NCBI RefSeq assembly: GCF_000471905.2
Contig: NW_006500357.1
Coordinates: 2,804,330 to 2,868,329 of the forward strand
DNA length: 64,000 nt
Source: Amborella trichopoda
Lineage: Eukaryota > Streptophyta > Magnoliopsida > Amborellales > Amborellaceae
Direction of reading: 5' to 3'
The notes under the pieces are model-generated. The model had not been told where the DNA came from, did not search any database, and worked only from the letters and a program-made list of their open reading frames with translations. Shown one piece after another: positions 57,021-64,000 of the stretch (the first letter of the stretch is position 1; the number at the start of each line of letters is the position of its first letter). Both the position numbers and the translations under genes were made by a program.

Positions 57021-57714
57021 AGATATCAAAATCACCTGCTCATTATGCCAACATCCAGCATGTAACTTTATGGTTTCATCGTTTTTACCAAATAAATCAT
57101 TTTGTCATTCTTGCTGAAAGGGATTGTGCTTCTCATATATTTCTCCACCTCAAATACAACACTTGCATATTTTGCTATGTTATTTATTTATGTTTTAAAA
57201 GTGCACGAATCTAAGCCTTGTACTGAACCACAAATTCTACTATTATTAATTAGAAAAATACCATGCAAGCATGGAGAATACAAGAGTTTTCAAGTTCTCT
57301 CACAAGTTCTAAAATAAGGTCCTTGTCTCTTTCGAATTCCCACCTAAAGGATTAAAGAAAACTTACTCTTTCCTCTCTATTTTTCCTATTTATAAATAAA
57401 GCTTTGTTGAGCGAGAAAATTAGTGCAATGAAAATTTGAGAGAGAGAAAGAGAGTGAGTTTTCTTTAACTCCTTTGGAGGTTTTTCTAGAGAGACAAAAA
57501 CCCTATTTTAGGGAGAGAGAGAGTTCGCAGTTTGGATTAAAATTATTGCTTCCCAATTAGTACAATATGTATTTAAAAATATCATACTCAATGTGTTTAC
57601 ATGTGTGTATATTCTCAACACTCTTAACCGTAGTAACACATAAACCTGAGTCATTTTTCTCTCGTTCGATCTTATAAGTGATCTCAAAATGAACCAATCA
57701 TCAAAAATCATGTT
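57021..57714. other. Spacer, no gene seen
   Basis: AT-rich; short GAGAGAGAAAGAGAG patch at 57438. No feature recognised. Confidence 0.4.
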
Positions 57715-58043
57715 AAGGCCATTTATTTGAGGCCAAATTTTAAGTATAAATTCTTTTTTATTTTAGTAAACAATAAGAAAAATAAAATAAAATTTAAAAA
57801 TATACCTTAAAAGTGTTTTTTTAGCCCAATTAATATGGGTGGTTCATTTTAATAAGATATTTACATCTAGGCATTGGAACGATGTTTTCCTTTCCAAATT
57901 TTTTAGATATCTTTATTATCGTTAGATTAGATGGGACTCATTTTGATCTTATCTGGGGTGAAAATTGAATTGTTTTTCTTTTAAATTTATTACTGGGATG
58001 AAAAGAGTGTGTGTGCAAAATTTAGCATCACATAAATGCCACA
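57715..58043 (+). mobile_element. Repeat family D, copy 1, running into the gap
   Basis: Matches 58915-59330 in order (TTTTTAGCCCAATTA.TATG, GGGTG.AAATTGAATT, GGGATGAAAAGAGTGTGTG, CATAAATGCCA). The right end is hidden by N. Confidence 0.65.
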
Positions 58044-58374
58044 NNNNNNNNNNNNNNNNNNNNNNNNNNNNNNNNNNNNNNNNNNNNNNNNNNNNNNNNN
58101 NNNNNNNNNNNNNNNNNNNNNNNNNNNNNNNNNNNNNNNNNNNNNNNNNNNNNNNNNNNNNNNNNNNNNNNNNNNNNNNNNNNNNNNNNNNNNNNNNNNN
58201 NNNNNNNNNNNNNNNNNNNNNNNNNNNNNNNNNNNNNNNNNNNNNNNNNNNNNNNNNNNNNNNNNNNNNNNNNNNNNNNNNNNNNNNNNNNNNNNNNNNN
58301 NNNNNNNNNNNNNNNNNNNNNNNNNNNNNNNNNNNNNNNNNNNNNNNNNNNNNNNNNNNNNNNNNNNNNNNNNN
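58044..58374. other. Assembly gap (331 N)
   Basis: Unknown bases between two repeat copies. The long frames drawn through it are artefacts. Confidence 1.
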
Positions 58375-58394
58375 AAAGAAGGGAAAGGATCTTG

Positions 58395-58835
58395 TCAACC
58401 CAAGGGCTAATTGCAACATTGGGCCCGATCTGATGGTCTTTAGGCCCGATCCAATGGTCACCACATATTTGAATTTTCATTTTTTTTCTATAAATTCAAA
58501 TCACTTAAACTTTTGAGTATTTATACTTTAAAAAGAGAAGAATTTAATAAAAATGTAAAAAGCATAATTTGTAAAATAAAAATTGACCAAAATACCCCCG
58601 AAATATTTTGGGGCTAGTTTGGCCAATTATTATTTTGAAAATTATGTTTTTATATTTTTAGTAGATGTGTCTTAATTAGAAAAATGAACGCCAATAATTT
58701 CAAGTGATTTGGACTTGTAAAAAAAAAATGAAAATCCAAATACGAAATGAGCTCGTATCTGTCAGATCGGCCCATATTGAATCTGAGCCGTTGGCAGACA
58801 CTATAGCAGTTAGGCCCATGAGCGGACACGGTATT

Positions 58836-58836
<1 letters not shown>
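58395..58836. mobile_element. Foldback element family G, copy 1
   Basis: The left arm (GGGCCCGATCTGATGG... TGAATTTTCATTTTTTTTC ... AAATTGACC) pairs with the complement of 58625-58800 (GGGCCGATCTGAC..., TGGATTTTCATTTTTTTTTT). The loop carries CCCCCGAAATATTTTGGGG. A related arm is at 63790-64000. Confidence 0.7.

Positions 58837-58839
<3 letters not shown>

Positions 58840-58867
<28 letters not shown>
58840..58867. repeat. (TA)n microsatellite
   Basis: About 14 TA units between the foldback and family-D copy 2. A similar (AT)n run is at 59943-59970. Confidence 0.9.
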
Positions 58868-58870
<3 letters not shown>

Positions 58871-58876
58871 TTCAGG

Positions 58877-59374
58877 CAACGGTTGTATAGTAGTATAATG
58901 CAACCATCTTCTAAACCATGTTAGAGACATTTGTTTGACACAAATTTTTCTTTTAACTCTAAAGAACAATCACAAAAAAAAAATTTGATAAAATGTTGTA
59001 GAAAGTGTTTTTCTAGCCCAATTATTATGAGCCGTCCATTTTAGTGAGAATGTTTAGATATAGGCCTCATAAGAATTTTTTTATTCTCAAAATTTTTATA
59101 TAGCGTTATCATCATTAGGTTAACAATGATAAACAAGAAAAAAGTGATTTAGAATTTTTCAATGCCTAGATCTTGGAATTCACCAAATAGACAATCGAGA
59201 TTCAGTGTTGGAGGGTACTAATTTTGACCATATCTAGGGTGCAAATTGAATTTCGTTTTTTACAAGATTGATTATGAGGATGAAAAGAATGTGTGAGAAA
59301 AATTAGCGTCATGCAAATGCCAAAAACATGATTTTCTACAGGTGTGGTGGCATTGTACTATAATACAACCGTTG
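58877..59374 (+). mobile_element. MITE family D, copy 2
   Basis: Inverted ends CAACGGTTGTATAGTAGTAT (58877) and the complement of TACTATAATACAACCGTTG (right end). The interior matches 57715-58043. No target duplication was found. Confidence 0.72.
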
Positions 59375-59392
59375 GAGTATGTATATATATAT

Positions 59393-59626
59393 GGGATTGT
59401 CTATAAGGAGATCATTTCTCTTTTGTACAAAGAATTCACAATCATTCGTGTCCTTTAAATTTTAAAATGGGTGGTCGAAAGAGTATCATTGAATAGATAC
59501 AAAGGTTCAAAAACAATTTCTCGGACTTCGTGACTTACCTTAAGTCGTCCAATTTGATATCTAATAAGTATAAATGATTGTGACCCCCATATACAAAAGA
59601 TAAATGGTCTCTTTGTAGACAATCCC
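59393..59626. mobile_element. MITE family E, copy E2
   Basis: GGGATTGTCTATAAGGAGAT at the left and GGGATTGTCTACAAAGAGAC on the complement of the right end; arms are about 53 bp. Internal blocks match 3778-4012. TAT abuts both ends. Confidence 0.8.
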
Positions 59627-59674
59627 TATGTAGAAAAAAGCTAAAAAACACCAATAGGCAAAATTCTATAATGT

Positions 59675-59870
59675 TTCGCCACCGCCATGTATTTGCTATG
59701 TCCATGGCGGTTTATTGAACGGACCCGCTACGGATGGCACACTGTCCGTTGTGGTTCTGCAAGTATTTTTGGACCGCCACAGACCTAGTATATCCACGAT
59801 TGTACTGCCACGGACATGCTAGATCCCTGGCGGTCAAGAAATATACACCGCCCGATTTTTTCAAACTGTG
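59675..59870. repeat. Cluster of ACCGCCATG...CCATGGCGGT hairpins
   Basis: Four related units (59681-59711, 59720-59757, 59781-59807 and 59806-59842) pair a CCGCCA half with a TGGCGGT half around GCTA.GTCCA. The cluster ends in TTTTTTCAAACTGTG, reminiscent of a CACTA-type end, but no partner end was confirmed. Confidence 0.55.
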
Positions 59871-59942
59871 ATGAGCCTATGGGTAAAAACACTATTCATT
59901 TTCACCCATAGACATTGCGTAGAGGCTTCCATCCATCCATCC

Positions 59943-59974
<32 letters not shown>

Positions 59975-60410
59975 GGAATCATCTAACCAACCCTTTGGCC
60001 GAGATGCTACAGTGATCTCAAACAAGGGCTCCAAATTAAGTCACCACATTGCATTCAAATTAGTCACCCCCTCCAAGATTAACTATACCCGACAATTCCA
60101 TAGAGGCATGGACTACTAAATCTAGTGTTTCATGTGATTTTGTTTTAACTCTTTTGAAATTGGTCGTAGGTGAACCAAATATGTTATAGAAAGATATGTC
60201 AAAATACCTATATGAGATGTGCTATACAACATTTATCCACTTGCAATTATATCAATTCATGATCATGTAGTTAAATATACTAGATTGTTCATCTAAGGCT
60301 GCAGTAAATTTCCTTATATTTTCGAATTACTTTAAGCAATTGCACGCTGTAAAACCTCCCCACCAATGAGTATATTTGTCCATAGAATCAATGCATCATA
60401 GTATGGTTCT
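59871..60410. other. Spacer, no gene seen
   Basis: Contains (CCAT)n at 59931-59943 followed by (AT)n. Otherwise no feature recognised. Confidence 0.4.
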
Positions 60411-60577
60411 TATAGAAGCGCAACAAATAATTTTAGGAGTATCAGAAAACTAAAATTGTTTCATGCGGACTTGACTGCATTTCTACAATATCTTATAGAA
60501 GTGCCACAAATAATTTTAGGAGTATTAGAAAAGGATAATTGTTTCATGTAGGCTGGACTGCATTACTACAATATGCT
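60411..60577. repeat. 83-bp tandem duplication
   Basis: TATAGAAGCGCAACAAATAA (60411) and TATAGAAGTGCCACAAATAA (60494) start two copies ending TACAATATC/TACAATATG. A worn third start follows. Confidence 0.85.
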
Positions 60578-60865
60578 TTACAGAGGTATAAAGCATTCAT
60601 CTTAGAGATGGAAGAAAATAGGTGGTCTATCAAAAAACAATGGTCCAAATGTTTTCTTAATATAATTACTAGTTCTAGTTTTCAATTTTTTTTTTCCATA
60701 TGCATGATCTCAATGTTAAAGATAGAACAAATTGTATTTTAAAATGATATTTATTTACAAGCTTACATTTCTACAATATCTGGGCTGGCCGCATAGAAAC
60801 TGTGTCCATTAAAAAATACCAGCTAATTTGAACATCCAAGAGTCGCCGCTAAGTTTGCATGAGCT

Positions 60866-61535
60866 CAATGTGTTATCGGGCTCCTATATTCCTATAAAAA
60901 TTGCAGGAAAAAACACAATTAACCAAAAAAAAGATATAAAAATATTTTTTTGGGTTTTTAAACTCTATTAAAAATCTCACTAAAACCAAAATTAACAAGA
61001 AAAGGAATATGAAAAGACTCTACCATTTAAAAGGGTTGGTTCCTCCCTCTTCCTCCGCCAAAAACTCTCTCTCTAAACAAGGGATATTCAACTCGTTTCA
61101 TTCATCTGATGTATTTCAGTTTATGTTGGTTTTGATTTCATTGGTTTCATTCCACGTAAATTTAAGAAATACAGCCAATGCGTTGTCGGGCTCTTAAATT
61201 CCAATGAAAATAGCACGAAAAAACAGAACTCACCAAAAAAGAGATGAAAAACTTTTTTGGGGTTCTTAAACTCTATTAAAAATCTCACTAAAACAAAAAT
61301 TAACAAGAAAAGAAATATGGAAAGACTCTGCCATTTAAAAGGGTTGGTTCCTCCCTCTTTCTCCTCCAAATCCTCTCTCTCTTTCTCTTTCTCTCTCTCT
61401 CTCTCTCAACGAGGGATTGGACCCCAACACCCTATTGCAGAGATATATATTCAACTCGTTTCATTCATCTCAGGTATTGCTGTTTATATTGGTTTAGATT
61501 TCATGGGTTTCAATCCACGAAAATTTAATTTTCAT
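60866..61535 (+). repeat. Duplicated upstream/5'UTR region of the CAF1 gene
   Basis: 60866-61175 and 61176-61535 are direct copies, from CAATGTGTTATCGGGCTC / CAATGCGTTGTCGGGCTC through TTAAAAGGGTTGGTTCCTCC to TTCAACTCGTTTCATTCATC and AATTTAA. The second copy carries an extra CTCTCT block (61372-61408) and about 30 bp more before TTCAACTCG. Confidence 0.88.
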
Positions 61536-61852
61536 ATGAATCTTTGCTTATTTGTATGCTTCTCTCTGATTTTTTACTCTCTTTAGATGGTTTAATGGGA
61601 ATTTTGTGTTAGTTGAATGAAATGCTTTCTGTATATCTTTATTTCAACTTCTTTTCCCTTTATTCTGTTTCTGATGCATCTTTTACTGATTTTCATGCAG
61701 CTGTTGTTGTCAAAATGCTTTCTAAAGGGCTATCTAAGGCCAAATTTTCACCTTAATTTTCTTTTGGATGCTTTTTATTCTTTTTTTTGCGCCTCCTTGT
61801 AATGTACATTCTGTTTCACAAACTTGAACCCATCTTTTATACCAACTTTCAG
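61474..61852 (+). other. 5'UTR intron of the CAF1 gene
   Basis: The donor is CATCTCAG|GTATTG at 61473/61474 and the acceptor CTTTCAG at 61846-61852, two bases before the ATG. In the upstream duplicate the donor site reads TGATGTATT and is not usable in the same form. Confidence 0.6.
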
Positions 61853-61854
61853 TA

Positions 61855-62636
61855 ATGGCTGACGTACTTATCATCGATGTATGGGCAGATAATGTACATG
61901 AAGAGTTCTCGAGAATTCGTGACGTTGTTCACCGATATCCGTACATTGCATTCGACACTGAATTCTCTGGCTTTGTTAATCCCTCTGACAGTCGTGCTGG
62001 TGCAAGAATCTACAATGGGCATATTAAAGCCAATGTGGTTTCCCTCAAACTTATACAAGTGGGCCTTACATTTTTTGATGAATTTGGTTCGCTACCAACA
62101 AATCAATATGGCCAACAGATAGCCTGGGAAATAAATTTAAGTGACTTTGACCCTTCCTCGGATCGATATTCAATGGAGGCGATGATATATTAGGTAATTC
62201 AGGTATTGATTTTGAGAAGAATCACACGAAAGGTGTAACTTCTCAAACACTAGCTGACTCTCTTACATTTGCTCGGCTGGTTTCAAACCCTGCTGTTCAT
62301 TGGGTCACGTTTCATGGTACCTACGATATGTCCTATCTTGCAAAGCCTTTGAATGGTTGCACTCTCTTGCCGGATCCATTATCGACTTTCCTCTCGATGG
62401 TTAATAGGATATTTCCTAACTTTTACGATGCAAAGCACATGGTTCACCACCATTACATATGGACAGGGGGTCTTTCGAAACTAGCTAGGGACATGGGGGT
62501 GCAGAGTTCTGCACTCGATATGCACCAAGCAGGGGCCGATAGCGTGGTTACAGTCAAGGCATTTGTCATTCTCAAGAAGCGTGTCATTAAAAGGGTTTGT
62601 GTTGGTGAGTGCAACAGATTGCTATATGGTTTGTAG
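61855..62636 (+). pseudogene. CAF1: CCR4-associated factor 1 (CAF1) poly(A) deadenylase, one-base frameshift
   Basis: CAF1 is the DEDD-type nuclease of the cytoplasmic CCR4-NOT complex that shortens mRNA poly(A) tails. The frame from ATG 61855 gives AFDTEFSGF (catalytic Asp34 and Glu36), VSLKLIQVGLTFFDEFGSLP and WEINLSDFDPSSDRYSMEA, then stops at 62191-62193. One base lower in phase it resumes at 62190 with LGNSGIDFEKNHTKGVTSQT, HWVTFHGTYDMSYLAKPL (third acidic residue), FYDAKHMVHHHYIWTGGLSK and HQAGADSVVT (fourth), ending at TAG 62634-62636. Joined length would be about 260 residues against roughly 270-280 for relatives, with no intron in the coding part, as is usual for plant CAF1. All four catalytic residues survive, so the single deletion near 62182-62190 is either recent or a sequencing error. 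Confidence 0.9.
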
Positions 62637-63360
62637 GAGAAAGAGTCATGTCTCACTATTCTCGCCCTGCCTCCATATACACGTTTCTCTCCATCGTCCC
62701 CTTGTGTTCCATATCTTAATATTTTCCCTATAAATCTCTCTTCTCTTTCTATTATGTGTGCTGGTTTTACCATCCTTTTCGGTCCTATTTTTTTTCCCAT
62801 AACTCAGAATCCTCCCTCTAACTCTCTCTCTCTGTTATGTCTGTTCATCTATTTTTATCCCACTTTATCTTGCATTGCAAAATCGGATGTAGGTTTCTTA
62901 TAGTAGATTTTTTGAAAATGAAGTTTGGTCACTGTGAATGAAAGGTTTCTATGTATGACTGAATTAAAAGTGGAGTTGTTTAGTATCCGTTTATAATTTG
63001 ATACTATTGCGGGTGAAATGGATAGGGTTTGAACAAGTTAAAAGGTTTCTTAGGTTTCTATAGAGTTTATTTGCGTTGAAAAATGGGGCTAATGAAAAAG
63101 TTTGAACAAGTTAAAAGATTTGGGAAACAATTGAATAAAAACCGAAAGTGGAGAGGAATAAAATCAAGTAAGAGATATGTGAAATGGGTTTATGTCCCCA
63201 TATCGTTATGCTGAACACACTTTCTTTTTTTTATGTGATATTTAACTAGGGCAATATTCAAACCTACCAGCTTCAACTACAAAACAATGGATGGTGCACC
63301 CAAAACCTATGAAAAGTTTTGGCCAGGTTACCATATAAGCAATTATTGACAAAATTTTTA
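62637..63360. other. 3' flank of CAF1, no further gene seen
   Basis: Pyrimidine-rich 62640-62850, then AT-rich. No additional exon or frame recognised. Confidence 0.45.
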
Positions 63361-63760
63361 GGGAAAAAGTTTATATAAGGTTGCAACCTTAGAATGTAGA
63401 ACTACGGTTGCACCTCAAAATCCATCAAAAAAGGTTGTTTTAGTGCTGGAAAGCCCTGTGATTGATCATCTCGATATGTCGAGATGTATGACTATGAAAA
63501 ATATAAAAAAATTTGAGTCTCAAAAATAGTGCATCTTACAACATATTGTCTACACCGTCCATTTTCAAGATTTTCATATGTTCATAGATCTATTTGATTT
63601 TAACCATTTTTAGATTTAAAATTTTGTAATTAGATATAAAAATAGATTTTGAGATAATCTTAAGAACATTTTATATCAAAATTACATATTATAATAAAAT
63701 TTGAAGGTGCACCTTAGTTGGATTGTTTAAGGTTGAAACCTTATGGAAACCACACCCTTA
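63361..63760 (+). mobile_element. MITE family A, full copy A7
   Basis: Starts AAAGTTTATATAAGGTTGCA and ends AGGTTGAAACCTTATGGAAA, with GATCATCTCGATATGTCGAG inside. Same orientation as A1. Confidence 0.78.
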
Positions 63761-63789
63761 TTTTAAAAAGACAAATATGAGGTTAGCCC

Positions 63790-64000
63790 ACTAGCTGACA
63801 GCTACCGTATATGCCCAAGATCCCAGCTTGAATTTCGGCCGATCTGACGATCACGATTTCATTTCGTAATATCATTTTAATATTTTTATAAAAATCAAAG
63901 TCACCTAAAAGTTTAGGCGTTCATTCTTCTCATCAAGGAACACCTAATAAAAATATTAAAAAATAAATTGATTAAAATCTCTCTCTCTATTATGTGTGCT
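63790..64000 (+). mobile_element. Foldback family G, copy 2 (cut by window end)
   Basis: GGCCGATCTGACGATCACG, CAAAGTCACCTAAAAGTTTA and CACCTAATAAAAATATTAAA follow the same order as the arms at 58395-58836. Confidence 0.55.

Noticed and set aside
57949..58516. Long open frames of 150-183 codons
   Set aside because: They run through the 331-N gap; almost all residues are unknown.
61009..61197. Small upstream frame MKRLYHLKGLVPP before CAF1
   Set aside because: It is read from the duplicated leader and appears in both copies by duplication; no protein evidence.

Overview
This is about 64 kb of AT-rich flowering-plant nuclear DNA with two runs of N (38567-38638 and 58044-58374). The evidence for a plant is GT-AG split genes of plant families, plant Copia and Gypsy LTR retrotransposons with initiator-Met tRNA primer sites, Mutator-like elements with 9-bp target duplications, several MITE families, and an NB-LRR resistance-gene relic. 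The species cannot be fixed; eudicot or magnoliid are both possible.

Only three host loci are convincing. (1) Plus strand, 4176-19540: a eugenol/isoeugenol-synthase-like NADPH reductase of the isoflavone-reductase-like family. Four exons have matching GT-AG borders and phases, but they are spread over 15 kb because introns have been filled by transposons. The first exon, with the dinucleotide-binding glycine motif, is not in the window. (2) Minus strand, 23275-24725: the LRR half of a CC-NB-LRR gene, frameshifted and cut off just upstream of its MHD motif. (3) Plus strand, 61855-62636: a CAF1 (CCR4-NOT) deadenylase gene with a 5'UTR intron, a tandemly duplicated upstream region and a one-base deletion that breaks the frame.

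The rest is layered repeats. The reductase introns hold an intact-ended but dead Copia element (6954-12671, TSD ATTTT) and a 2.6-kb Mutator-like element (14340-16967, 9-bp TSD). The latter carries a proline-rich gene-like fragment and is itself split by a 1.3-kb deletion-derivative Copia (14809-16152). Downstream lies an 844-bp TIR element whose body is an array of about twelve hairpins (19915-20758). A chromodomain-type Gypsy (24789-30172, minus strand) sits inside a degenerate CTCTCTAAAATTTT-type repeat; a larger array of it in the other orientation is at 36655-38045. An LTR element with exact TSDs (38449-41056) lacks gag-pol and carries an apparent captured host exon plus two tandem-repeat blocks. 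A third Copia (41896-47910, minus strand) has lost most of its 5' LTR. A LINE 3' fragment (52386-53845) is split by a solo LTR. Foldback elements and MITEs of at least five families fill much of 56-64 kb.

The most unusual signals are the hairpin-array transposon, the gene-fragment-carrying Mutator-like and LTR elements, the MITE family that comes with two different terminal palindromes, and the duplicated upstream region of CAF1. No CRISPR array, operon or prokaryotic feature is present. I did not recognise any tRNA or rRNA gene.
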